NCBI RefSeq assembly: GCF_041260155.1
Contig: NW_027248278.1
Span: 17,310,244-17,374,243 of the forward strand
Length of the DNA: 64,000 nt
Source of the DNA: Ptychodera flava
Lineage: Eukaryota > Hemichordata > Enteropneusta > Ptychoderidae
Direction: 5' to 3'
A model generated the notes under the pieces. It saw nothing but the letters and a program-made list of their open reading frames with translations. It searched no databases and was not told the origin of the DNA. The position numbers and the translations under genes are program-made. Shown here one piece after another: positions 12,895 to 26,609 of the stretch. Each line of letters begins with the position of its first letter. Position 1 is the first letter of the stretch.

Positions 12895-13818
12895 AGGGGA
12901 GAAACATTTGATTTCTGAGGGGGTATGGAGGAAGTGGGTATGGGAGCAATTCATTTCCCGAGTCAGAGTTACAGCAATTTTTTTTATTTTGACTGTCAGA
13001 CCTGCATCATTTTTTTGAAATGGAGTAGCAGTGCAATTTTTCAAGTTTTACCCAGTGTTTCACATATCACAGGATGGTTCTATGTATTCATTTTACATTG
13101 CAACAAATTAAAACAAAATGGAAATTCTAGCTTTAAATTATACAATACTTTTCTGGCAAAATCAACTCTGATCAGTAACTGTGTCTGCTTTTCTTTAAAA
13201 CAATTCCTTTTAAGTTCTCAGGGGAGACGTTATCTTTTGTGGTCAGAGAAACAAGGCTCACACGTTGTATTTCATTATATTTGTTGTTCCTCAACTTTTC
13301 ATTGTCAACTTGTAATCTTTGTAACATATTTATATTGAGAGAACAATATATTGGTTTTACAACTAGTATATTGACTCCTGTCTTGTGTTTTAAATTTTCA
13401 CAATTTACAGAAGTCAAATAGTTCCATCTAGATATTGCCTATGCCATTGAGATATTGCAACAGAAATCCTGATGTGAGTTCTTGGGTCAGAACAGGGAAA
13501 GGAAACATTGAGTGCACTGAGGTGTTAAGTAGTGCATGCTTATATCATAAGTGCTGGAAAAAAAGACATAAGAATTGCTTGTGGTAAAAACATTTGCGCC
13601 GCCTTTGGCAGCACGCCAGCAAAGAATACATGAGAATGAATTTCCAAAATTTTGCTCATTTCAAGTGCATGTGACAATTTTTATATTCTGTCTATTATGA
13701 GAACTTTTTTCTTCTCAAGCCATTACAGGCTTAATTTTTTTTTTGTATTTCACCTGGCGACAATTGTTTTTCTCAAAATCCTCCATACCCCCCCCCCGAA
13801 ATCAAGTGGTTCTCCCCT
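12895..13818. mobile_element. Inverted-repeat element, about 0.92 kb
   Basis: The left end (12,895-12,932, beginning AGGGGAGAAACATTTGATTT) and the right end (13,779-13,818, ending TTCTCCCCT) are reverse complements over about 38 bases, with a longer C-run on the right. No transposase is visible inside; a 137-codon frame is T-rich and has no domain. It lies between the two copies of the 12.6/13.9 kb segment. A TA target duplication is possible but shifted by one base, so the family (perhaps Tc1/mariner-like) is uncertain. Confidence 0.55.
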
Positions 13819-13844
13819 AAGTGTGGCGCTGACCTATACGGGCC

Positions 13845-14059
13845 AGTGGATTGCTTCCATAGTAGAACTGGTATGCCAGTGATTATCGCCTAAGGAGGCC
13901 ATCATTCTTCAGTCGATCAAAGGCACCTTTCGTACCAAAAAATACGCTAAAGCGGCAAAAGTACCATCACTGTCAACTTCATAACTACGAAACATATTCA
14001 AATACACACTGAAACGTTTACAACGTAAAAAATGTGACCAGACCGAGAAACAAGATGGC
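13845..14059 (+). repeat. Segment copy 2, interrupted by BEL pair
   Basis: This second copy of the 12,575-12,850 segment ends at the target duplication ATGGC. It resumes after the retroelements at 26,610 with ATGGCGTCCGTTTCGATT. Comparison with copy 1 shows that the BEL pair entered this repeat at one point. Confidence 0.8.
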
Positions 14060-14493
14060 TGTCGAGAAACGTTATACAAAGATAGCTACTTCTTAATTCC
14101 TTGACAATGAAGACAGATTGTCATCTCTTCAGTTCCTTCCAATATCCTGTGTTTACACATAGTTTTAATTCTTTCTGACGTGTGACTCATCTCTAACCAA
14201 TCAAAGTCAAAGACGCTTCTTACTTTCCCGCCAAAATCGGCTATATCACAGCCTGAATTAGCCACTTTACTTTAGTATATGTTTATGTACAGCTTAGTGT
14301 ATATGTATGCGTATACTCAGAGCGCATCGCTCACCACTGGATCTGGTCGTCACTTATCCACCCACTGATACATTATGTTATTGTAGCAGTAGTTCATCGT
14401 AGCTGTAGTAATAAAGTTTGAAGAAATACAGTCGACGCCTCTGTCTCCATCACTTGAACTCAAAAGATCCTGCTTCACAAACAATCCCACACA
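14060..14493 (+). repeat. BEL LTR 1 (434 bp)
   Basis: It begins TGTCGAGAAACG and ends CAATCCCACACA, giving the TG...CA boundaries expected of an LTR. An AATAAA polyadenylation signal lies near 14,409 (GTAGTAATAAAGTTTG). It is nearly identical to LTR 2. Confidence 0.93.
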
Positions 14494-17400
14494 TTGTTTT
14501 TGTTGCCGAGACCAGGATGAGTTCAAAGAAAGAGGCAAAGTCGAAGTCAGATAAGGAAGAGGGAACCCCAGCTACGACCCTGAAGAGATCACGAGGAGTC
14601 TAAAGCGGTAGTAACAAACCAACTCAAGAAAGCCGAAACCACAATGTCTGCGTTTCAGGGCGACCCCGAACAACTGTTCATACTGGAGATGATACTGGCA
14701 AGAGTAGAGGAAACGTACGAAGAGATACAAAAACTCGACAGTTTGATCATCACTAACGCCGAAGATGGAGACATCGACAACATATCTTCCGACCTCCAGC
14801 AATTCAACGAAGAGACACATGAGAAGATATTCAGAATCAAGCGTTTCATCGGAGAGAAGGAAAAAAAACCCATCGAAGCAACTCCAAGTTCAACCTTCAG
14901 GCAAGCTCGCACACCGCCCGTCTCAGCACCTCACAAGACGGTAAGTCTACCAAAACTTCAACTACCTACGTTCAGTGGCGACGTTCATCAATGGATGACT
15001 TTCTACGATAGCTTCAAGTCCATGGTCGATAATGATACTGCGCTAGAACCCATTCAGAAATTTCATTATCTGCGCGGTCAATTAAAGGGCGAAGCCGCGA
15101 ACGTAGTCGCTGGTTTGAGTATTTCGGACTCTAATTACCAACGCGCCATTAATGCGCTTAAAAAGCGTTACGGACAAAGACACAAAATAATCCACGCGCA
15201 CATAGATTCGCTATTAACTATGCCGAAGCCAAATTACGATCGCACAAGTCTGAGAAATTCTACGATGATATAGAGAACCACATTCGCGAGCTAGAAAACC
15301 TCGACATTACTGTTGATAAATACGCTGTTATGTTAGAAAGGGCGATCTGGATAAAACTACCGAAAAAGATAATCGCTGTATTCAACGAACATTACGGAGA
15401 CAAAAGCTGGGAAATCGACGAACTTCGCGACGCACTATGGAGACATATACTTTACGTGGACGAAGAAACCGAATCTACGGAAACGCCAATAGCTACGCGA
15501 CCTTCTTCGCGAACGCCGAGACGAACGCAAAAGGCCGCCACGCCTCGAAGCCGAAAAAGCCGAAAACTTGCGCGTACTGCAAGGGACCACACTTCCACAA
15601 CGACTGTACGGTAGTAACCGATCGAAGCAAACGCCACGAAATCGTTAAAAGGGATAATTGTGTTTCAACTGCCTCGGGAAACACAAAGTCGGAGATTGTA
15701 AATCGAAAGGGAAATGCTTTCGCTGCGGAAGAAAGCATCACACCTCGCTGTGTACCACGGAATCGAGTCACGCTACGACGGGACCAAGTCCCAACAATCA
15801 GGTTACGGACACTCAAACGCACGCTACGGGAAATAGAGGCGACGACAAGCCTACCTCATCTACTCAACCTGCACGCAGATTGGAGTAAATTTCGCGAGAA
15901 CGGAGAGTAACTCGGGTAAACGGAAAATGGAGCCAGGCATACACAAAACTGCCGAAGTTCCAATCACTTACGGTCCAAATACAATCAACGCTACGGTATT
16001 GTTCGATGAAGGCTCGGACATTTCCTTCATTACACGGGATCTAGTAACGAAGCTAGATATGAAGCCACAAACCTCGGACGTATACGGATTAAAGAGATTC
16101 GGTGACAAAACTGCTAACGCCAGATCGTTTGAAATGGTAACATTCGCACTTCAGACACGCGACGGTCCGAAGTCAATGAGCGCGCTAATCGTTCCGGAGA
16201 AATCAATCAGCGTGAAAAACAAAATTTCACGTTCCGTATTGAATTTACCTCACATAAAGGGTTTAAAATTAGCGCACCCACCCTCTGACGCCGAATCATT
16301 CGAGATATCGCTATTAATCGGAACTGATTATTACTGGGACTTTATCGAAGATGATATTGTACAGGGACCAGGCCCGACCGCCGTACTTTCTAAATTCGGT
16401 GGATACTTATTGTCGGGACCCACTGGTACACGAAACGCGCCAAACGCCGACGCGACCACTCTACACATCGCTACGACTACAGTTGAAGAGGAAATGAAAC
16501 TTCAAAACTACTGGGACTTGGAAACAATCGGAATAAGAGACCAAGTAAATGCCAAGGACACTAAGGTAAATGAATTTGAATTATATCGTGATAACCATTT
16601 ACGAGTTGAAGACGGAAAATATGTTGCTAAGTTACATTGGAAGGTCAACCACCCGCCATTGCCGACCAATTATCATATACTGAAAAACGCACACTCTATG
16701 GTACGACGATTAACGCCAGATTTATTGAAAGTATACAATAACATCTTAATTGACCAACAGTCTCGCGACTTTATCGAGGAAGTCGACGACGATGATAAAG
16801 CAAACGGACATTATCTTCCCCATCGCTCAGTAAAGAAAGACTCGACGACTACACCCATTCGTGTTGTATATGATTGCAGCTGCAGACAATCAGATTCACC
16901 TAGTCTAAATGACTGTTTACAGACTGGACCGCCACTTCTTAATGATCTCTCATCAATTCTACTCAGATTTCGAGTGCATGACATCGCGCTCAGCAGTGAC
17001 ATCGAGAAAGCATTTCTCAATGTACGTCTTGACGAAAATGACCGGAAATTCACAAAATTCCTCTGGTTATCTGACCCAAGCGACCCTGAGAGCCCGTTCA
17101 AAGTTTATCGTTTTAAAACCGTTCTCTTTGGCGCGGTCTGTTCACCCTTCATATTGAACGCAGTCGTCAAAACACACTTGGAGTCAAACAATAACACTCC
17201 AATCGCCGCTGATCTTAAAGATAATATCTATGTTGATAATGTCATCTCTGGTGTTAACAATACTACGGAAGCTACGAAATACTACACTGACGCAAACTCT
17301 CTCATGAAATCCGCTGGATTAACCTTCGCTCGTGGTCATCGAACAATGATGAAATACGCAAATTAGCCGCTAAGGACAAAACGCTGGAAATGAACACCAA

Positions 17401-20119
17401 CGTGGGTGTTCTCGGAATGCGCTGGTTAACGGACTCTGATCAACTCGCTTACGCTAAGAAAAAGGATGTGAAGAAATCGGACTATCTCGCGACAAAGCGC
17501 GAAGTCACACAAGTAACTGCAAGTTTATTTGACCCCCTCGGATACCTTTCACCCGTTCAAGTGAAAGCAAAGACATTTATTCAAGATATATGGAAGAGAA
17601 ATTTAGATTTGGACGAACCACTAGAAACCGACCTCGCAAATCGATGGAAACACATAGTATCGGACTTCAACGCGAGCACCGAAATCAAGATCGACCGTCG
17701 TTATTTCGCCGAGAATACGAGCGCCGATCATGAACTACACGTATTCGCAGATGCCAGCTGTAAAGCTTACGGTGCGGCCGCATACCTTCGCCGCGGTGAC
17801 AAAACGTCTTTGGTCATGGCAAAAACACGCGTCGCTCCAATCAAGGAATTATCACTGCCCTGCCTCGAACTTATGGCAGCATTAGTCGGTTCTAGACTAC
17901 TACGCTTCGTTCAGGACGCTTTGCAAGACAAAGTCAATATCACAGATCGTACGCTGTGGTCGGACAATCAATGCGTTATACATTGGATAACACGAAGAGA
18001 CAAGAAACTTCCGGTTTTCGTTGCAAATCGAGTCAAAGAAATTAGAAATGTGCCATGCACGATCAAATATTGTCCAACCAAGGACAATCCAGCCGATTTA
18101 TTGACACGTGGAATCTCAACCCGTGAGTTAGAGAAATCCAATCTCTGGTGGCAAGGCCCACCCTGGCTAAAACAAGGTGATTGGCCTATCTGTCCCGTGT
18201 TTGACAGCTCAACATATCATGTATCTACTGAGGAGGATGTCGGTACCCTCAGTGAGGATTACAATAAGCCTAGTGATGACAGAAGCAAACCTTCTGTAAA
18301 CGGAATTCAATTAATCATAGACGTCAACAGATATAGCGGTCTCACAAAGTTACTTCGCGTAACCGCATTAGTCCTGCGTTTTATCTCAAACCTAAAACAA
18401 AAGGCATCTCGCAAAACCGGACTGTTAACCGCTGACGAACTCAATCGCGCTGAGATAGAGTGGATTAAAGATGTACAAAGACAAGAATTCGCCGACATCG
18501 CAAAGAAAATACGCGATAACAAGAAGAAGACGTTGCTAAGCAGACAACTCGGACTGTTTACCGATAAAGACGGCATTCTACGTTGTGGGGGGAGGCTACA
18601 CAATGCTCCCCTGGACTTTGTGACAAAGTTCCCAATTCTACTACCCCCAGCTCATCGGTTCACCGATCTCGTGATTTTGAACGCACACGCACGCGCACTT
18701 CACTCTGGATTACAGACAACGGTAACCTACATTCGACGACGCTTCTGGATAGCCAAGATTCGCCAGACCGTGAAAAATTGCTAAGAAAATGCGTCACCTG
18801 TCGGAAAACGAGCGGCAAACCTTATCAAATACCGATACAAGCTCCGCTGCAATCGTATCGCGTAAACGACGCCCCTCCCTTCGCATTACTGGAGTGGATT
18901 TCACCGGAGCACTATTCGTTAAATCGCCTAACGGTAAGGAAACAAAAGCCTACATATGTTTATTCACCTGTGCCGTGACTCGCGCCGTTCACCTCGAACT
19001 GGTACCTGATCTATCTACGGGATCATTTCTACTCGCCTTCCGACGATTCGCAGCAAGACGCTCGCTACCCTCGAAGATGATTTCGGACAACGCCTCTACT
19101 TATTTATCCGCCGCGGATGAAATACGGAAATTATTCTACGCGCCAGATGTGAAACGCTATTAGCTAATCGACGTGTACAATGGTCCTTCATACCTAAACG
19201 CGCCCCTTGGTTCGGAGGTTTCTGGGAGCGCATGATCGGACTGACTAAAAACGCGATAAAGAAAGTGCTCGGTCGCGCCTTCGTTACATTCGACGAATTG
19301 AACACTATTGTTACAGAGATTGAAACCATGTTGAATGACCGACCTCTCACCTACTGTACACGGATTCTGAAGACACGACGCCCCTGTCACCGTCTCACCT
19401 TCTGCAGGGACGGCCACTTACAGGCGTGCCACACCCACTATACGACGACGACGAACTTTCGGACCCAACCTATGGAAATAGCAGCAGCTTGAACAAACGG
19501 TACGTACGCATTGCTCAATTACAAGAACAATTCTGGCGTCGATGGTCTCAGAATATCTACCTGCTTTACGTGAACATCACAATTGAACGGAACTACCAAC
19601 AATGTAATCAAGGTCGGAGATGTTGTTCTAGTTCACAGTGACACTGAACGACGAATGCATTGGCCATTAGCCATCGTGGAGAAATTAAACTACGGAAAAG
19701 ATGGAATGATACGATCTGCGGAAATCAAGACTACGACCGGACTCACTAATCGTCCTATTGTGAAACTTTATCCCCTCGAAGTGAAGGCAGACACTTCTAC
19801 ATTGTTACCAAGCAGCAACAATGACACGGACACAATTCTGCCTGACACTAGTAAAGGTCAACGACGTTCTACACGTACAGCAGCAGCCATTGCACGTTGT
19901 AGGATACAAGACCTGAACACTATGTGAACTCTATATATCGGACAATATATATCGGACACTATTTAATGGACCCTATATACTCATATATACTCACCATATG
20001 ATATCTAGTCATTTTACTCAGTATTTCGATTACTTTCAATTTTTGCATTTTTCTCGAGTTTTGGTTTACGATGATTTTTCGAATTTTAGACTTGATACCT
20101 TTTCTGTCGGGCGGGAGAA
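14494..20119 (+). pseudogene. BEL/Pao internal region, left copy, fossil
   Basis: The gag start (MSSKKEAKSKSD) is at 14,517 just after the primer-binding region. The DUF1759-like segment near 14,950-15,180 contains LPKLQLPTFSGDVHQWM. Zinc-knuckle pieces CAYCKGPHFHNDC and CFRCGRKHHTSLC follow near 15,560-15,760. The protease motif LFDEGSDISFITRDLV is near 16,000, RT pieces such as SDIEKAFLNVRLDE at about 17,000 and YVDNVISG at 17,230, and RNase H ELHVFADASCKAYGAAAYL at about 17,735. The integrase zinc finger and catalytic core span 18,680-19,230. It ends near 19,927. The copy is broken, with about eight breaks, more than the right copy. Confidence 0.9.
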
Positions 20120-20553
20120 TGTCGAGAAACGTTATACAAAGATAGCTACTTCTTAATTCCTTGACAATGAAGACAGATTGTCATCTCTTCAGTTCCTTCC
20201 AATATCCTGTGTTTACACATAGTTTTAATTCTTTCTGACGTGTGACTCATCTCTAACCAATCAAAGTCAAAGACGCTTCTTACTTTCCCGCCAAAATCGG
20301 CTATATCACAGCCTGAATTAGCCACTTTACTTTAGTATATGTTTATGTACAGCTTAGTGTATATGTATGCGTATACTCAGAGCGCATCGCTCACCACTGG
20401 ATCTGGTCGTCACTTATCCACCCACTGATACATTATGTTATTGTAGCAGTAGTTCATCGTAGCTGTAGTAATAAAGTTTGAAGAAATACAGTCGACGCCT
20501 CTGTCTCCATCACTTGAACTCAAAAGATCCTGCTTCGTAAACAATCCCACACA
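20120..20553 (+). repeat. BEL LTR 2, shared middle LTR (434 bp)
   Basis: It serves as the 3' LTR of the left copy and the 5' LTR of the right copy. The purine tract GGGCGGGAGAA immediately precedes it, and the region TTGGTGCCGAGACC follows about ten bases after its end, as expected for a BEL primer-binding area. Confidence 0.93.
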
Positions 20554-20576
20554 TTGTTTTTGGTGCCGAGACCAGG
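20553..20576 (+). promoter_or_regulatory. Likely primer-binding area of right BEL copy
   Basis: The bases following LTR 2 read TTTGGTGCCGAGACCAGG and lead directly into the gag start codon. TGGTGCCGA-A/G-ACC-type sequences at this position are typical of BEL/Pao elements. The matching tRNA cannot be named without a tRNA set. Confidence 0.5.
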
Positions 20577-23500
20577 ATGAGTTCAAAGAAGAAAGCAAAG
20601 TCGAAGTCAGCGCAAGCAGAGGAAATGGCTACCCCAGCTACGACCAACCTGAAGAGGACACGAGGAGTCTACCGCGGAATAGTGACGAACCAACTCAAGA
20701 AAGCCGAAACCACAATGTCTGCGTTTCAGGGCGACCCCGAACAACTGTTCATACTGGAGATGATACTGGCAAGAGTAGAGGAAACGTACGAAGAGATACA
20801 AAAACTCGACAGTTCGATCATCACTAACGCCGAAGATGGAGACATCGACAACATATCTGCCGACCTCCAGCAATACAACGAAGAGACACACGAGAAGATA
20901 TTCAGAATCAAGCGTTTCATCGGAGAGAAGGAAAATAAACCCATCGAAGCAACCCCAAGTTCAACCTTCAGGCAAGCTCGCACACCGCCCGTCTCAGCAC
21001 CTCACAAGACGGTAAGTCTACCAAAACTTCAACTACCTACGTTCAGTGGCGACGTTCATCAATGGATGACTTTCTACGATAGCTTCAAGTCCATGGTCGA
21101 TAATGATACTGCGCTAGAACCCATTCAGAAATTTCATTATCTGCGCGGTCAATTAAAGGGCGAAGCCGCGAACGTAGTCGCTGGTTTGAGTATTTCGGAC
21201 TCTAATTACCAACGCGCCATTAATGCGCTTAAAAAGCGTTACGGACAAAGACACAAAATAATCCACGCGCACATAGATTCGCTATTAACTATGCCGAAGC
21301 CAAATTACGATCGCACAAGTCTGAGAAAATTCTACGATGATATAGAGAACCACATTCGCGAGCTAGAAAACCTCGACATTACTGTTGATAAATACGCTGT
21401 TATGTTAGAAAGGGCGATCTGGATAAAACTACCGAAAAAGATAATCGCTGTATTCAACGAACATTACGGAGACAAAAGCTGGGAAATCGACGAACTTCGC
21501 GACGCACTATGGAGACATATACTTTACGTGGACGAAGAAACCGAATCTACGGAAACGCCAATAGCTACCGCGACCTTCTCGCGAACGCCGAGACGAACGC
21601 AAAAGGCCGCCACGCCTCGAAGCCGAAAAAGCTGAAAACTTGCGCGTACTGCAAGGGACCACACTTCCACAACGACTGTACGGTAGTAACCGATCGAAGC
21701 AAACGCCACGAAATCGTTAAAAGGGATAAAATGTGGTTCAACTCCCTCGGGAAACACAAAGTCAGAGATTGTAAATCAAAAGGGAAATGCTTCCACAGCA
21801 GAAGGAAGCATCACACCTCACAGTGTACCACAGAATCAAGTCACGCTACGACAGCATTGGGACCAAGTCCCAACAATCAGGTTACGGACACTCAAACGCA
21901 CGCTACGGGAAATAGAGGCGACGACAAGCCTACCTCATCTACTCAACCTGCCACGCAGATTGGAGTAAATTTCGCGAGAACGGAGAGTAACTCGGGTAAA
22001 CGGAAAATGGAGCCAGGCATACACAAAACTGCCGAAGTTCCAATCACTTACGGTCCAAATACAATCAACGCTACGGTATTGTTCGATGAAGGCTCGGACA
22101 TTTCCTTCATTACACGGGATCTAGTAACGAAGCTAGATATGAAGCCACAAACCTCGGACGTATACGGATTAAAGAGATTCGGTGACAAAACTGCTAACGC
22201 CAGATCGTTTGAAATGGTAACATTCGCACTTCAGACACGCGACGGTCCGAAGTCAATGAGCGCGCTAATCGTTCCGGAGAAATCAATCAGCGTGAAAAAC
22301 AAAATTTCACGTTCCGTATTGAATTTACCTCACATAAAGGGTTTAAAATTAGCGCACCCACCCTCTGACGCCGAATCATTCGAGATATCGCTATTAATCG
22401 GAACTGATTATTACTGGGACTTTATCGAAGATGACATTGTAAGGGGACCAGGCCCGACCGCCGTACTTTCTAAATTCGGTGGATACTTATTGTCGGGACG
22501 CACTGGTATACGAAACGCGCCAAACGCCGACGCGACCACTCTACACATCGCTACGACTACAGTTGAAGAGGAAATGAAACTTCAAAACTACTGGGACTTG
22601 GAAACAATCGGAATAAGAGACCAAGTAAACGCCAAGGACACTGAGGTAAGCGAATTCGAATTATATCGTGATACGCATTACGAGTTGAAGACGGAAAATA
22701 CGTTGCTAAGTTACCATGGAAGGTCGACCACCCGCCATTGCCGACCAATTATCATATTACTGAAAAACGCACACGCTATGGTGCGTCGGTTAACGCCCGA
22801 TTTATTGAAAGTATACAACAACATCTTAATTGACCAACAGTCTCGCGACTTTATCGAGGAAGTCGACGACGATGATAAAGCAAACGGACATTATCTTCCC
22901 CATCGCTCAGTAAAGAAAGACTCGACGACTACACCCATTCGTGTTGTATATGATTGCAGCTGCAGACAATCAGATTCACCTAGTCTAAATGACTGTTTAC
23001 AGACTGGACCGCCACTTCTTAATGATCTCTCATCAATTCTACTCAGATTTCGAGTGCATGACATCGCGCTCAGCAGTGACATCGAGAAAGCATTTCTCAA
23101 TGTACGTCTTGACGAAAATGACCGGAAATTCACAAAATTCCTCTGGTTATCTGACCCAAGCGACCCTGAGAGCCCGTTCAAAGTTTATCGTTTTAAAACC
23201 GTTCTCTTTGGCGCGGTCTGTTCACCCTTCATATTGAATGCAGTCGTCAAAACACACTTGGAGTCAAACAATAACACTCCAATCGCCGCTGATCTTAAAG
23301 ATAATATCTATGTTGATAATGTCATCTCTGGTGTTAACAATACTACGGAAGCTACGAAATACTACACTGACGCAAACTCTCTCATGAAATCCGCTGGATT
23401 TAACCTTCGCTCGTGGTCATCGAACAATGATGAAATACGCAAATTAGCCGCTAAGGACAAAACGCTGGAAATGAACACCAACGTGGGTGTTCTCGGAATG

Positions 23501-26195
23501 CGCTGGTTAACGGACTCTGATCAACTCGCTTACGCTAAGAAAAAGGATGTGAAGAAATCGGACTATCTCGCGACAAAGCGCGAAGTCACACAAGTAACCG
23601 CAAGTTTATTTGACCCCCTCGGATACCTTTCACCCGTTCAAGTGAAAGCAAAGACATTTATTCAAGACATATGGAAGAGAAATTTAGATTGGGACGAACC
23701 ACTAGAAACCGACCTCGCAAATCGATGGAAACACATAGTATCGGACTTCAACGCGAGCACCGAAATCAAGATCGACCGTCGTTATTTCGCCGAGAATACG
23801 AGCGCCGATCATGAACTACACGTATTCGCAGATGCCAGCTGTAAAGCTTACGGTGCGGCCGCATACCTTCGCTGCGGTGACCAAACGTCTTTGGTCATGG
23901 CAAAAACACGCGTCGCTCCAATCAAGGATTATCACTGCCCTGCCTCGAACTTATGGCAGCATTAGTCGGTTCTAGACTACTACGCTTCGTTCAGGACGCT
24001 TTGCAAGACAAGGTCAATATCACAGATCGTACGCTGTGGTCGGACAATCAATGCGTTATACATTGGATAACACGAAGAGACAAGAAACTTCCGGTATTCG
24101 TTGAAAATTGCGTGAAAAAAATAGAAACGGGCATGCACGATCAAATAATGTCTAACCAAGGACAATCCAGCCGATTTATTGACACATGGAATCTAATCCC
24201 GTGAGTAAGAGAAATTCAATCTCTGGTGGCAAGGCCCCTGGCTACAAGGTGATTGGCCTGTGTGTCCCGTGTTTGACAGCTCAACATATCACGTATCTAC
24301 TGAGGAGGATGTCGGTACCCTCAGTGAGGATTACAATAAGCCTAGTGATGACAGAAGCAAACCTTCTGTGAACGGAATTCAATTAATCATAGACGTCAAC
24401 AGATATAGCGGTCTCACTAAGTTACTTCGCGTAACCGCATTAGTCCTGCGTTTTATCTCAACCTAAAACAAAAGGCATCTCGCAAAACCGGACTGATAAC
24501 CGCTGACGAACTCAATCGCGCTGAGATAGAGTGGATTAAAGATGTACAAAGACAAGAATTCGCCGACATCGCAAAGAAAATACGCGATAACAAGAAGAAG
24601 ACGTTGCTAAGCAGACAACTCGGACTGTTTACCGATAAAGACGGCATTCTATGTTGTGGGGGAGGCTACACAATGCGTCCCTTGACTTTGTGACAAAGTT
24701 CCCAATTCTACTACCCCCAGCTCATCGGTTCACCGATCTCGTGATTCTGAACGCACACGCACGCGCGCTTCACTCTGGATTACAGACAACGGTAACCTAC
24801 ATTCGACGACGCTTCTGGATAGCCAAGATTCGCCAGACCGTGAAAAAATTGCTAAGAAAATGCGTCACCTGTCGGAAAACGAGCGGCAAACCTTATCAAA
24901 TACCGATACAAGCTCCGCTGCAATCGTATCGCGTAAACGACGCCCCTCCCTTCGCAATTACTGGAGTGGATTTCACCGGAGCGCTATTCGTTAAATCGCC
25001 TAACGGTAAGGAAACAAAAGCCTACATATGTTTGTTCACCTGTGCCGTGACTCGCGCCGTTCACCTCGAACTGGTACCTGATCTATCTACGGGATCATTT
25101 CTACTCGCCTTCCGACGATTCGCAGCAAGACGCTCGCTACCCTCGAAGATGATTTCGGACAACGCCTCTACTTATTTATCCGCCGCGGATGAAATACGGA
25201 AATTATTCTACGCGCCAGATGTGAAACGCTATTTAGCTAATCGACGTGTACAATGGTCCTTCATACCTAAACGCGCCCCTTGGTTCGGAGGTTTCTGGGA
25301 GCGCATGATAGGACTGACTAAAAACGGTATAAAGAAAGTGCTCGGTCGCGCCTTCGTTACATTCGACGAATTAAACACTATCGTTACAGAGATTGAAATC
25401 ATGTTGAACGACCGACCTCTCACCTATTTGTACACGGATTCTGAAGACACGACGCCCCTATCACCGTCTCACCTTCTGCAGGGACGGCCACTTACAGGCG
25501 TGCCACACCCACTATACGACGACGACGAACTTTCGGACCCAACCTATGGAAATAGCAGCAGCTTGAACAAACGGTACGTACGCATTGCTCAATTACAAGA
25601 ACAATTCTGGCGTCGATGGATTTCAGAATATCTACCTGCTTTACGTGAACATCACAAATTGAACGGAACTACCAACAATGTAATCAAGGTCGGAGATGTT
25701 GTTCTAGTTCACAGTGACACTGAACGACGAATGCATTGGCCATTAGCCATCGTGGAGAAATTAAACTACGGAAAGGATGGAATGATACGATCTGCGGAAA
25801 TCAAGACTACGACCGGACTCACTAATCGTCCTATTGTGAAACTTTATCCCCTTGAAGTGAAGGCAGACACTTCTACATTGTTACCAAGCAGCAACAATGA
25901 CACGGACACAATTCTGCCTGACACTAGTAAAGGTCAACGACGTTCTACACGTACAGCAGCAGCCATTGCACGTTGTAGGATACAAGACCAGAACACTATG
26001 TGAACTCTATATATCGGACAATATATATTGGACACTATTTAATGGATCCTATATACTCATATATACTCACCATATGATATCTAGGCATTTTACTCAGTAT
26101 TTCGATTACTTTCAATTTTTGCATTTTTCTCGAGTTTTGGTTTACGATGATTTTTCGAATTTTAGACTTGATACCTTTTCTGTCGGGCGGGAGAA
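20554..26195 (+). pseudogene. BEL/Pao internal region, right copy, fossil
   Basis: This is the better-preserved copy. Gag starts at 20,577 (MSSKKKAKSKSAQ), and long open stretches cover gag, and then knuckle to RNase H. Protease lies near 22,080, RT at about 22,900-23,450 and RNase H near 23,820-24,080. The integrase HHCC finger is near 24,750-24,900 (CVTCRKTSGKP), its core at 24,955-25,300 (ITGVDFTGALFVKS, MISDNASTY, WSFIPKRAPWFGGFWERM), and the C-terminal part near 25,690-25,860 (VIKVGDVVLVHSDTERRMHW). It ends at 26,003. About five breaks. No envelope gene. Confidence 0.92.
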
Positions 26196-26609
26196 TGTCG
26201 AGAAACGTTATACAAAGATAGCTACTTCTTAATTCCTTGACAATGAAGACAGATTGTCATCTCTTCAGTTCCTTCCAATATCCTGTGTTTACACATAGTT
26301 TTAATTCTTTCTGACGTGTGACTCATCTCTAACCAATCAAAGTCAAAGACGCTTCTTACTTTCCCGCCAAAATCGGCTATATCACAGCCTGAATTAGCCT
26401 CATTACTTTAGTTTATGCATCACGGCGTATGCATATATTTAGAGTGCATCGCTCACTACAGGAACTGGTCATCCCTTATCCACCCATTATGTTATTGTCT
26501 TAGCAGTACATCGTAGCTGTAGTAATAAAGTTTTGAAGAAATACAGTCAACGCCTCTGTCTCCATCACTTGAACTCAATAAGATCCTGCTTCGTAAACAA
26601 TCCCACACA
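26196..26609 (+). repeat. BEL LTR 3, mosaic (414 bp)
   Basis: The first about 200 bases match LTRs 1 and 2 essentially exactly. From about 26,398 the sequence diverges sharply, with small gaps and many substitutions, then realigns and ends CAATCCCACACA. It is followed by the target duplication ATGGC. Confidence 0.9.

Noticed and set aside
12925-13338. 137-codon plus-strand frame
   Set aside because: Phe/Ser/Leu-rich product of a T-rich stretch inside the 0.92-kb inverted-repeat element; no transposase motif.
16811-17101. Minus-strand frames inside the BEL copies (also 22,891-23,181)
   Set aside because: They are antisense shadows of the RT region and are the same in both copies.
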